64,000 bases of DNA, from positions 1,488,001 through 1,552,000 of the forward strand of contig JAOVFP010000015.1 in NCBI GenBank assembly GCA_025738555.1. Reading direction: 5' to 3'. Each line of letters starts with the position of its first letter. Position 1 is the first letter of the stretch. Shown piece after piece: positions 1 through 10,224 of this stretch. A model generated the notes under the pieces. That model made no database searches. It was not told the DNA's origin and saw nothing but the letters and a program-made list of their open reading frames with translations. The stretch is from Cyathus striatus. Taxonomy: Eukaryota; Basidiomycota; Agaricomycetes; Agaricales; Nidulariaceae. A program made the translations under genes and the position numbers.

Positions 1-670
1 ATTCAAAGTCTGAGGACGTAGTATATAGATAGCCATTTTTGACGATCGAAATAGTGAAGACAACAGTGGAGAGGAGGAACGAAGAACGAAGGCGATAGAA
101 GATGTGGTGACTTTCCATGCTGAGTTTCGATGTCGATGGTCATAACAGAATGTAAGTCACAAGTGTGGTTGAGTGCCAGGTCTAAATACAGATAGGAGTC
201 TATTGAGACGTCCGTGAAACCTGGGAGTTCTAAGGTTATAATGACAGTAGTTAGCGGCGATAACGTCATAGAAACAATACAACGATAAAGCTTGAACTTC
301 AATACGATGTGCTGGCGTGAGGGTGATGGTCATTGGAGTTGTACTGTTGGACAATGAAGAGGGCGTAATAATCTAGAAAAAAGGTGTTGATCGATGAGTT
401 GGAGGACAGCGCAGTGATACTGTAGGATATATCAGAAGCTTTAGATGAGAGATGGAATTATCGTACCGTAAAGCGAGACAGAAAATCTAGTAGGAAGAGA
501 GGGAGAACACTAGTGGCACTGGCAGTCCGATGAAAAAAGTTCGAGGCATCTGTGGAACGTTGTCTAGTCAATCATCGATGTCATTATTGGAGGTCTTAGA
601 ATAGTCTTGATACATCTGAGTTTTACATCTGATAGGTGAGTAGAGTGGGACGGTGCATACTTGTCAATGT
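1..670 (-). pseudogene. Copy X1 of unidentified divergent ORF family X (partial)
   Basis: I do not recognise this family. It is defined by similarity among four places in the window (here, about 17.26-17.72, 31.19-31.77 and 39.12-39.39 kb), all read on the minus strand. The reading begins near a conserved peptide like LTSMHRP at about 640-670. It then has a peptide of the form SK-SNNDIDD-LDNVPQMP at about 545-600, in this copy with a TGA inside. A segment with FKLYRC follows at about 265-300. The copy runs off the left edge and has stops in every frame, so it is a remnant. In complete blocks X lies head-to-head with the tra2-like gene; here a hAT element was later inserted between the two, at 698. 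Function unknown; coding status rests only on the shared peptide segments. Confidence 0.33.
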
Positions 671-697
671 CAAAACGACGAAAACATGACTCGTAGG

Positions 698-760
698 TAG
701 ACCGGTAGCCGGTCGGTATCGTGACAAGTCACGTTATATGAACGATTGTATCGTATCGAT
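698..760 (+). repeat. Left terminal inverted repeat of the hAT element
   Basis: 63 bases identical to the reverse complement of 3603-3665, starting TAGACCGG. The partial match continues inward as ATACCGAC on both sides. Confidence 0.92.
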
Positions 761-1970
761 ATACCGACTAAGGCTCCAACCCTATAGTATACGAACCGTA
801 TATATACGGTTATGGTTCTATATGTTTATGTATATATCTGGGATATCCCTGTATACAGTAAATATACAGTATACACACAGTTGTATACAGTTGTAAATTT
901 CTTTGCAGTAAGCCTTGTTATGTGCTTGGCTTTGGCTCTTTGGTTTTACGCAGCTTAGACCGCGTGAATTTCAGGGTCTAAGGAGCTGGGCAACGCGGCA
1001 AGGAGCAACGTGCTAATCACTCATCATGTAGCCGTTTGCACCTCTGCTCCACTGTACCAATGACAATGACTTGTTATACAGTTCTCGGTATCGAATATAT
1101 GTATATCAAGACACCATCTATGCATACTTGCTCACATCTTAGTATTTCTTAAGTTTTGGTGCTATCTAATCACTTATAAATATGGCTCTCTTTAAATTAT
1201 AAGGAATTTATGCTCACAATGCCAAGAGCTACACCATGCGACATTTTACAGATACACGGAGATTCTATGACGCTGATCCTTGGTCTCAGTGGTCTAACAG
1301 TCCAACTAAATCTATGACATCTGCTGCTTTACACCTGATCTTTGCCCAAGTTGAAAGGCTTTCAAACCTTATTCCTTTGCTTCCAGATTCTGTACTGTTG
1401 GCAGAGGAGAATGGTACAATTAATCATATATTTAAAGGAATTCCCATTCCTTCTTCTCCTACTGGCAACCATTGGAGTGTTTTTAACTGATGAATGGACA
1501 TACTTTTTGGTGAAGATGTTCGTACAACTTGTGGCAAATTGTGGAATATTCAGTGTGGTCAATTCGGAATGGACCTGGTCATTGACTATATTCATTTTGT
1601 GGTCAATCCTTACTCACTCCCATATGATATTGCGGCTATAAGGGTCAATTGTCTTGTAGCTGAAATCGAAAAATTGACGTATGAATTTGTTTCCTATCAA
1701 TTTAATTTAACATGTGCCTATCACAATTATTACTTTACAAAAATAGTTCAGCTACCTCAACTTTGGAAACACGGTTAGTCGTTACTATGAGCCACTCCAT
1801 GATTGATACTGACAGCCAGTGATTGAATAGAACATTGAGTGAGTGTGGTCCGGTTGCTACTATTGAGAAGTTTGGATCTTTGACTACAGGAACACGGTAA
1901 ATAGCTACTTTTCAATTGTTGTTGATACTTATTATGTTGAATTATATAGAAGCACTGCCATTCCTTTCCT

Positions 1971-2198
1971 ATGCTTTCCAGAATGGCATGTGACTTTCTT
2001 GTTATACCTGCTACTAGTGTTTCTGTTGAACGGGTATTTTCAAAGTCTCACCACATATGCTCAGATCTTCGAAGTTCACTCAAAGCAGAAACTATACACA
2101 AAGCACTTCTAGCAAAAGTATGGATTCATGATGGACTTCTTGATGCCAATCCGCCAACAATGAAGCAGAAGAAGCATGGTGATGTCAGTAACATGTGA
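1971..2198 (+). pseudogene. hAT transposase C-terminal dimerisation fragment
   Basis: This 75-codon open stretch contains the hAT hallmark around residues 14-25 (PATSVSVERVFS), followed by SDLRSSLKAETI and a short acidic/basic tail. That is the C-terminal dimerisation region of agaricomycete hAT transposases. A complete transposase is several hundred residues; the catalytic DDE part and zinc finger are not recognisable upstream. Open pieces at 1236-1490 and 1494-1778 may be scrambled remains, but I cannot align them to hAT. It lies between the two inverted ends and so belongs to the surrounding element. It cannot supply activity; the element would depend on another copy. Confidence 0.85.
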
Positions 2199-2811
2199 CA
2201 TTTTAGATGCACATGATCTATCTGTCTATATACTAGTTATATACAGTCCTTAGCACTACAAAAACAGTGACGAAGTATATTTACGCCTTTCAGAGTATAC
2301 ATATACTATATAGTTGGAGCCTTAATACCGACCGGTCCAACTGGTCAGATTTGAAGTGTCTGTCCCTTACATCCTCAAAATTTCCTTTTTTGGATTCTCG
2401 GCTCTCGCGCATCACATTGACTCTTTCCGTTCTCCGCGCTCCTCTCCTCCCCCTCCTCCGTTCTCCCCTCCTTCTCCTCTTAGGTACTCTGCGTTTGTTT
2501 ACCACTTCCATCAATTACTATTTCTATAAGTCTCGTCAACCTCTCATTGCCTGAAATTCGAGCGCTTTCAACTATATAAGATGCAAAATCCCTAGTTGAG
2601 CAAGCTATTCCTATTGAGCGAGGACTACGCAATGAGTTTTGGAGCAAGTACAACGAGAAACACATTTTGCATGAACTCAAAGCCTGTCTTTTGGTATTCG
2701 TGGCCTCAAATGGAGTGATAGTACCTCTGGAGTTTCAGATGAAGGCGACACTTGCCCTGTTGGCTGGAAAGGTCTCTCTGGTGGATGTCGGTACAGGGTT
2801 AATTTGAGAGG

Positions 2812-2995
2812 GCAATGGTATTCATGACATCAAAAAACTTCTCGCTACTATCCTTGTAGAAATGAGATCTGTAGAAGCTGTATTCGATGTTATTGTCATC
2901 AAGGATGTTTTGGAGTTGGATGAGGTCAAATAGACCAATAGAATCTTCTTTCAAGATATCCAATGCAGCATTTACTTTCTCTGTGATGTTCTTTC
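2812..2995 (-). pseudogene. Unassigned coding-like fragment inside the hAT element
   Basis: Read on the minus strand this gives about 60 residues with no stop and coherent composition, beginning NITEKVNAALDILKED and including FFDVMNTIA. Both flanks lose the frame, so it is an isolated piece. I do not recognise the family. It may be captured host sequence or part of another transposon protein. Confidence 0.35.
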
Positions 2996-3602
2996 TTGGT
3001 GCTCACCTTTTGGGTGAATCAGGTGGTATTAGCTCATGTGGTGTGCTAAACAATCTTCTAGTACGACATAGGCAGGCTAAAGGTGAACAAACCAGTTCTC
3101 CTGGTTCCCACTTGCCAGTGGTGGTGCATTTCCAATTTCTCTTCCACCGATCCCATGTTTACTTTTCCCCCCTCCTCTTCCTCCTTCCTTCCTTCTATCT
3201 TGTTCCTGAGCATGACCTGAGCTCCTTCCATCACTGGGAGGGCGGAAGCGAAAACGCTGTGTAGCTTGCCACTGTTCTGGTGGTTTGCTATTGGGCTGAA
3301 TATTGCATGGCTAGATAACGTCGCTGAGCACAACTTGTTGCTCGTATGAGGCCAAACGAGGTCTTTTGCGCAAGGGCCTATGCTTGGGCAAGGAACCAGT
3401 ACCTTTATGCGAGGGCATGAGGAGAGAGCGGTGGAGGGGAGAGTGGAGGAGGGGAGAACGGAGGAGGGGGAGGAGAGGAGCGCGGAGAACGGAAAGAGTC
3501 AACGCGATGCGCGAGAGAGCCGAGAATCCAAAAAAGGAAATTTTGAGGGACGTAAGGGACAGACGCTTCAAATCTGACCAGTTGGACCGGTCGGTATATA
3601 TA

Positions 3603-3665
3603 ATCGATACGATACAATCGTTCATATAACGTGACTTGTCACGATACCGACCGGCTACCGGTCTA
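3603..3665 (-). repeat. Right terminal inverted repeat of the hAT element
   Basis: Exact reverse complement of 698-760, ending CCGGTCTA and followed by the duplicated target ACTCGTAGG. Confidence 0.92.
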
Positions 3666-3857
3666 ACTCGTAGGGATCTAGGGTTGAGACGCGTCTGTAT
3701 CTGAACGTGATCAAGATTACGTAATTCAAGTTGCCCGAGGTTGGCCGTCGCCAGAGGCCTAGATGCATCAAACTCTCTGACTCGCTCTCTCGGAGTCCTT
3801 GAGCTCTAGCTGTTCTTTATTCACTCTGATTCCAACAACTGTTCTTCTAGTTCTGCA

Positions 3858-5140
3858 ATGCCTACCTTTGTTCACAGCAACCCCAGCATCCCCATCGACA
3901 TCCTTCACCACCCTAGACCATTTCACCGCTATCAATGGATGATGATACGTCCTCGGCATCAGCATCAGCCACGACGACGACGACGAGCCCCCTCTTCTGC
4001 GCTGGCATAGCCCACCAGAGCTCGCTCCATTAACATGGGAAATCTCAAGATATTGGGCCTTTCGGTAATGGCAGGATTAACATCCTCGTGCAGGATCTTA
4101 GGACCGGCGCCCTACAATGTCCCAGTTTTACTGGGAATAGCGCTAGTTGTGGGTGCTCTCGCGGTGCGCCGAGGCGTAACTATAGGAGTAGGAGTCCTGG
4201 AAGGATACTTGTGAAGGGTAAGCTTATGCATTTGCGTTCTACGAGTTGCAGGTGCTGATAAGTTGGGGCCTTTTAGAAGAGAATCGAGGGCGGTTCTGTC
4301 CCGGGAAACAGCTTCCATTTTGCCTAAACTGCAGGATTGACACCCGCGAGCTCGAGGCTACGTTCGTGGAGATTAATAGAGTGTATGTCCCTTTCTTCTC
4401 TTTCTTTCACGCCTTCATGTATGCTCGCTGCTGTGTCTCACAGAGCTATGTTTACTGTCCTTCCAACCCCCTTCTCCCCTTTGTCCTACCTATTCGAATT
4501 GCGCGCGTACATCCTTGCCCCCGCACCCTCTCCCCCTTTCACCTTCTTTCACACTCTTTTCGTTCATAACCCCATACTCATACATGTTACCCTCTTAAAG
4601 GTCAATAGGCCTCAGTTATATACGACACCTACACCCGCAAATCTCGCAACTTCGGGTTCATGACGACAGAGGTGTCCGAGGAAGCTAACGACGCCATTAC
4701 TGTACTCAACACCAATGAGATTCTGGGGAGAGTCGTTGCTATTCACAATGCCTCGACCACGCAAGCCTACCTCGAACGAGGCCCGCCTTACCCCATCGCA
4801 TCGCTCTGCCTTTCCACCTTCCCTCCTCTGCTACCTTGCGCCGACCCTTGGACTAAATACACGTTAATGACGTGATTGACGCGTTAGATGGACCAGGTAG
4901 TGGCAGGATCTCATGCTCCTGCCGTATCGTGTGCAAGGATACCACTCTCACCCCGTCAATGCTATGGCTTTTTTAAACAAGGTGACTGAGTCGCTTTCTT
5001 TCCAGGTAGCGGCAACGAAGTTGCTGAGTCCATACGAACTACGGCCCTGCGGCTCCTGCTATTCGGGCGACTATGATAGGCGTCGTGATGATTGTAGAGA
5101 TCGGGTAGGGATGGTATGGGGATGGGAGGCATTATGGTGG
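3858..5140 (+). pseudogene. tra2-like RRM/SR protein pseudogene, copy 1
   Basis: This is a decayed copy of the gene that is intact at 50.5-51.9 kb. Pieces occur in the right order: an MPTF-type start near 3858; a vestige of the Ser/Arg exon near 4140-4215; the first half of the RRM at about 4267-4382, keeping DTRELEATF but with the RNP2 segment deleted; the second RRM half at about 4602-4745, keeping MTTEVSEEANDAI; a linker with GPP near 4780; and the Arg/Tyr/Asp-rich tail near 5022-5130. Introns between the pieces are retained, so it arose by DNA duplication. No frame links the parts and RNP2 is missing, so no RNA-binding product is expected. It lies tail-to-tail with NACHT gene A, about 480 bp away. 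Confidence 0.75.
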
Positions 5141-5619
5141 GCGTTACTACTAAATTGCGGGATGCCATTTGGTTATGCATTTCTGGTACTTTTATCCGTT
5201 TCTTTCTTGATTCTTCGCACGTTTCTACGATCTACCCTCGTTTTCATGTATAGAAATTGGATTGCGTGTATAAAAATATGTCCTTCAGCTCGACATTCCA
5301 TTAGCGATACAGCAATTGTAGTCACATAATGTGCCCAACCATAATAACTTGCTTAAGCACCCTGGTTTGATAAACTGAACGAACCCCTGAAGTAACTACG
5401 AAAGAACTGAGCGCTGAAGCGCTGAGCACTGATCACCAGTATCTTTGATTTGAAATGGCAGGGTGATAGTAAAGTAGGTGTGGTACACACTGAGTGAAGG
5501 CTTTCGTCTTGCATTCGTCGCTTGCTTCTTCTACCAATACTTACATTCTCTTTTCACCATACTAATAGGACATATCATGAATGATTTAAGTTCCGTATAT
5601 TTTCTATAAACTACATCAA

Positions 5620-8306
5620 CTAGAGTGAAATAGTATTTATAATTGACTGCACATGACATGTTTTAGCGGGGCATGAATTATTGGTAGAGCAATAATATAA
5701 AGAGTAATCAGTCAACTTTTTCTCAGTCGCATGCCGTGCTTTTAAAAATGCTTTCCGCCATGCATCAATGGTACTTTCAGGAGGATCTGGTAAATTCTAC
5801 AGCCATTCGGTCAGATGCTACCAATGACACTGGTAAACTGAATAATACCTTTAGCCAAGCTAATAAGTATTCTTCTGCTTCATGCGAAAGCAGTGTGTTG
5901 AGAAAAATATCGTCATGGAAATTCTGAGCTGCAGAGTTCAGTGCCATTAAAAGCGCAGGAGTTGTTCTTTGGTTTCGATCCAGCAAGGACTTGGCCCACA
6001 TCTTCAATGTGCGAACCCTGTAAAATATATTCTGATCTGAATACTTAGATGCTACTGAAATTTTAATTATGGTAATGCATGCATCAGCATAGTCATCCGA
6101 TGTGCAATGGAAAGTGCCAGAAAACTGATGAGAAGACAAAAATATTCTGAAGTCAATCTGATAGTCTGTGCCACATAAAATATCAATATTGGACATCATG
6201 TCACCGAACGATGTGCGACCATGAATAGTTTCCATCATATTGTATAGATGTAGTTCAGATAATTGTTCCAATGGGATGATGGCATGTAAAGCGAGCAATC
6301 GCTTTACACAAGCGTCATCGTTATATTCTTTTAAATGCCCAAGCCAAAGGGGAAATATAATCAATGTGCGAAAATGATCCATGTCAATGTGCCGATAATT
6401 CTAACGAAAAGAAGTTTCAAAATCAATTAACTGCTCAATAAAGATGGGATTACTTACCTTAGGATGTCGAAGCCATAAATAATTCATGGACTGAAGGACT
6501 TCTGAAGATGGAGAGCGGTCGTTTATAAGGGCTTCAGTAAAATTTATGGTTTGCCAGGCTTGGTCACTATTCCGGGTCCTAAGACCGAGGATGTTGATAG
6601 CTTCTTGAAGATGCATGTAATTATTATATTGTTGGGAGAACATCTTTAAAGGTTGAATAAAATCAGGAATTTCCACAAGTTCATTGCTTTTGCCAATGTG
6701 TTTGCGCCAGCAAAAAAAAGCATAGAACCAACCAACTGCAAGTCATTAGTACTTACATTTTCTGGAAAATATGTTTACATACCATGCTGTTCTACTGTTT
6801 CATATGTGAGGTGAGTTAGGAAATATAGACAGGACTGAGCAACATCTGCATGAGTTACTTTGAGATCTACATGGAAGTCTTTTGATCGCTCCTTTGTGGT
6901 TAAAAAGTCATGGAATGACTTGTGGTGAAACTTAAACTCAGAGTAATCACTGTAAGACTCAGATCCTATGTTTAGATCAATGAGAGAATGAAGGTTATTT
7001 AATGCAAAAAATGCTTCTCCTGGTGGGATCAATAATAGCTGTTCCACAACAAGAAACAATACATTTTGATTGCATTTCACTGCCATTATAATAGGATTTG
7101 ATAAATCATCTTGACCAGAATATGATTTAACATCCAATATGGCAAGTATATATCCCAATACTTTCACAGTTCTTTCAGGTTTCTCCACTCTGGACAGTAT
7201 CTCATGGTAAAGGAGGTCAAGGTCTGCAAGAGGGGAGCTATTACTGTCATCTCGGATTCCAAGTACAATTTCAAGTTGTGCATTAGGATTGTGGTGGGGA
7301 CTAGAAATAAATTTCATTACTGTCACTGCATAAATGAACTGCCTTGAAGATCGCTCAACGAGTTTCTCTATGCTGTATAGGGGTGGCCAAGGCCGACGAA
7401 CAAATTTGAGAGCTGCTTTGAATCGGCGATCATTCAAAATACGGGAAAATCCACTCTCAAGCACGGTTTTAATATCCTGTGAGACTTCTTGAATGCTGGA
7501 CAGGGAGATATGATTTGTCACAGAAACAATCTCCTTTGTATCCCAGATTTCTTGAAGATAAAGTTCTGGTCGACTCGTAATGAAAAATCCCAATGGAAAA
7601 CTCTCATGTCGCGCAGCCTTAGCTAACAGGCGCAAGACCGATACTTGCGTGGCTGTATTAACACATTCATCCAGTCCGTCAATAACTATAATCCAATTCC
7701 GGAGTTGTCGACCGGATTCTACGAAGCAGAGACAGGGCTCAAGAATAAGGTGTTGGAATTGACGCTCAATAGATGTATCATAAATGAGCCGAGGATCTAG
7801 GCCTATCTCTGATGAAATGTAACCCGCAAGCACATTGTTCAGCATCGCTAGTTGATATGCTATGGTAGTGAAGAGTTTCTTCACATTATTTCGATCTTGT
7901 GATCCTCTCCAGAAAAAAAAGCTGCCACCTAGGGATCCTGCATAATCGGCCTCCTCGCAAACAGATCTTGCGATACATGACTTTCCAGCCCCCGCGGGCC
8001 CGTGTAGATATGTTATAGCGGTTTCTTTGTCGGGCTCTCTAATCCACTGATTGATATCGCTGAGAAGTTGTTTACGAGTTTTTGGGTGACATTTTGGGGC
8101 ATCATACTGCTCTCCTGAGTCATGAGTTGCGCCCATCGCAACAAATTGCGAAAGGTATTGGAGTGCTAGTGCAACAAGTAAGTGTGCCATGAAGACTTAT
8201 AGCAGCGAGTATTGACTATCGCACCGTCTCTCCCATTATTTATATGATTATCCACGAACGTTGCTTCGTTTATGACGAAATTCGATGCATTTGGGAAATA
8301 TGACAT
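5620..8306 (-). CDS. NACHT P-loop NTPase (NLR-like STAND protein) A, intact, 5 exons
   Basis: Predicted NTP-driven signalling switch of the fungal NLR-like class, probably cytosolic. Exons by hand: 8225-8306, 6783-8165, 6458-6735, 5849-6400 and 5620-5796, giving 2,472 nt and 823 residues with consistent phases. The start MSYFPNASNF was chosen because the same N-terminus recurs in copies C-F. Walker A GPAGAGKS is at residues 83-90, Walker B IIVIDGLDEC at 186-195 and FITSRPE at about 222-228. The NACHT exon ends in HHKSFHDFL, a usual end motif in agaricomycete relatives. About 350 further residues follow with no WD40, ankyrin or TPR repeats that I can see, ending in a cysteine motif (C-x5-C-x4-C). 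There is no long N-terminal effector domain, only about 28 residues ahead of the conserved linker. A TATA-like site lies about 55 bp upstream. Substrate and partner are unknown. Homologous exon sizes in B support the model. Confidence 0.88.
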
Positions 8307-8360
8307 GTTGCGGCGGGAGACCAAGGTCACCAACGCCTGCTGTCCCATTTTGAATGTCCC

Positions 8361-8369
8361 ATATATAAA
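8361..8369 (-). promoter_or_regulatory. Probable core promoter of NACHT A (TATA-like)
   Basis: The minus strand reads GTTTATATAT about 55 bp before the start codon. Copies B, D, E and F have A/T-rich TATA-like stretches at the same place. A conserved TTCAAAATGGGACA-type box lies between it and the ATG (8341-8354), and a GCATGC box lies upstream near 8378. Confidence 0.5.
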
Positions 8370-8433
8370 CGTCGGTCGCATGCTGCAGCACCTAAAAATA
8401 AATATGTAACCATATTCTTGGATCCTCATCCTA

Positions 8434-8838
8434 CTAAACATCCCACGAGCGCTGGCCCAGAGTGGTATTGTACAGCCTCAATTCAGTACCTAAGCGCACC
8501 ATATGCCCACGAAAAACAGCAATGTCAACATAGCCCGTATATAAAAGTAGTACCTGAAAGCGCGTGAATGTCTTGTGCACACTGCATTCCCTTGGGCGAC
8601 GTGCCAAATGTGACTTTATGCTCGACTTTATAGCTCTAATCGCCTCCAAGTAAAGTCGAATAAGCACCCGCTTTGTTATGCCGGAGGTCGCACCGATGGA
8701 TAGGTGCATCTCCGCGATGGAACCGATAAGCAGATGGCACTCTGTAAATTTGCTGCTTGAGCCTTGGTACTTCATCGACCACGATTGCAACTTCGTTGCT
8801 TCCAATATCGGTAGCATTTTCAGTAATACTGATACCAA
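8434..8838 (-). CDS. Uncharacterised ORF upstream of NACHT A
   Basis: The open frame gives up to 134 residues, with a start like MVSVLLKMLPILEATK and a helical, Leu/Ile-rich composition. That is reminiscent of the small helical N-terminal domains of fungal STAND proteins, but I cannot assign it. A possible donor GTACTA follows FTRFQ near 8556, so the true product may be shorter or spliced. A related but broken stretch lies upstream of NACHT C at about 30.12-30.36 kb, so it belonged to the ancestral block. Either the first exons of an older, longer NACHT gene or an independent gene. Confidence 0.28.
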   Translation of the reverse strand: MVSVLLKMLPILEATKLQSWSMKYQGSSSKFTECHLLIGSIAEMHLSIGATSGITKRVLIRLYLEAIRAIKSSIKSHLARRPRECSVHKTFTRFQVLLLYTGYVDIAVFRGHMVRLGTELRLYNTTLGQRSWDV

Positions 8839-9138
8839 CGCTCCGAACTCATGTTCACTGGCGCGTTTCCGCTTCTATGGGGTAGGGTATCTTTTCTGAG
8901 CCTTCGAATATGTCAGAGATCTCTGTTAGTTGGAGATCGGATATGAGGCCACGTTGCAAGCCTGTCGCATGCTAGCCACTCAAGGTCACAGGATAGATAA
9001 GGATACCCTGGTTATTTTTTATAATCGAGTGGGGATAAACAGGGATGAGAAAGCACGAGGAATAAATATGTTCGTATTTCGTTGTCGACGAGACGTAAGT
9101 GTATTTAGTTGAATCGAATTGACCGAATCTAAATAGAG

Positions 9139-9640
9139 GGGCACGTAGTTTTTACCGTGCACGCACAAAAGTGAGCGTGGCTGAGCGTGCCACGCTCAAG
9201 GCCAAATTTTCACGCTCAATAGGTGAGCGTGTCACGCTCAAGGTACATATAATAGTTGTAAAAGGCTTATTAGAGAGTCAAAAATATGTAAAATAAGTGT
9301 GTGTACTGGTTATTATACTACTGTAGTCTTATGGTCACCATGAGTAAGGTTTTTAAGAAAGATAAATTGTCAGATGTCAAAAAATGACATGTACATTTCA
9401 CGCTCAAATGTGAACGTGCACGCTCACTTTTCACGCTCAAGGTATGAGCGTGCACGCTCATATCACGCACAAGATTTCATTTCACGCACAGGGTCGAAGG
9501 TTCACGCACAGGGTCTATACCTTCACGCACAGGGTCTAAATTTGCACGCTCAAGGTCCATTTTATCACGCTCAAGGTTTATTAATTCACGCTCAAGGGTT
9601 TTGACATCACGCTCACAGGATTCATTATATTTAATGCTAC
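9139..9640. repeat. Left subterminal repeat array of the MULE
   Basis: Many copies of an 8-9 base motif, CACGCTCA or CACGCACA and its complement, spaced roughly 10-40 bp apart; the densest parts are 9155-9245 and 9400-9620. They are interspersed with AT-rich sequence. The right end of the element has the same motifs. Plausible transposase-binding sites by analogy with other MULEs. Apparent open frames here are by-products of the repetition. Confidence 0.8.
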
Positions 9641-10136
9641 ATATATATTGTAGCATTACTGTGAACGTGAATATGTATTCACGTTCACACATATTTGCTT
9701 AAATACCAAGTGTGATAGGCGTGTGCGTGAATATATATTTCGCTCAGGTTTAACTAATATAAATTGTACTTGAGAGTCACAACGTAGAAATTATCCCCTA
9801 TATGGCCCTTGAAGAGCTGGACTCGAGCTGGCTTTCATAGATTGTTTTTATACTTAATCTTACTTGTATGGATGCAACACGAAGGCCTTCTGCACGATGT
9901 AATATATCTATAATTAGGTAAAGCTAAACTTATGTTAGATCATCCGATCAAAGGTGTGTGTGATGGCCATGATACCTGCCTTAGCAGGTGGAACGATTTA
10001 ATGATAAGAGGTTCTGTACAAATCTGATGAATAATTTCGGATCTGTGGCATATACAAGCCATTAAAAATCGTTGGATGAACATGTTTTGCTTCATTTTAA
10101 ACTGATATCAGATAGATATCGACATGGTCCATGCTC

Positions 10137-10145
10137 TATATATAA
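10137..10145 (+). promoter_or_regulatory. Probable TATA box of the MULE gene
   Basis: TATATATAA stands 80 bp before the proposed start codon at 10225, in otherwise non-repetitive sequence between the subterminal array and the gene. Confidence 0.45.
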
Positions 10146-10224
10146 CAGAGTGCTTTTTGAGATCGTCATTATACACTCTGCCCTCACACATCAAGTTTTC
10201 ACCCACATCAAACAACAACTTAAA

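Larger units (their letters stand above)
698..3665. mobile_element. hAT superfamily DNA transposon, decayed
   Basis: A 2,968-bp element ends in perfect 63-bp inverted repeats (698-760 and 3603-3665) whose outer sequence is TAGACCGGTAGCCGG. The 9 bases ACTCGTAGG occur directly outside both ends (689-697 and 3666-3674), the duplicated target; hAT elements normally duplicate 8 bp, so one base may be chance. Inside, at 1971-2198, is a clear hAT C-terminal dimerisation region, but no full transposase frame. A second inverted pair, about 2327-2475 against 3450-3600, repeats the subterminal region, so the right half may be a nested deletion derivative. The minus strand at about 2812-2995 also reads as a coherent unassigned peptide. 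Confidence 0.9.

Noticed and set aside
2290..3629. Arg/Glu-rich open frames as nuclear proteins
   Set aside because: They arise from GGAGAGGAGG-type purine runs in the inverted subterminal repeats of the hAT element.
9374..9604. Open frame encoding a repeated HAQG peptide, possible secreted repeat protein
   Set aside because: It is simply the CACGCTCAAGG motif array of the MULE end read in one frame; no signal peptide, no splice partners.
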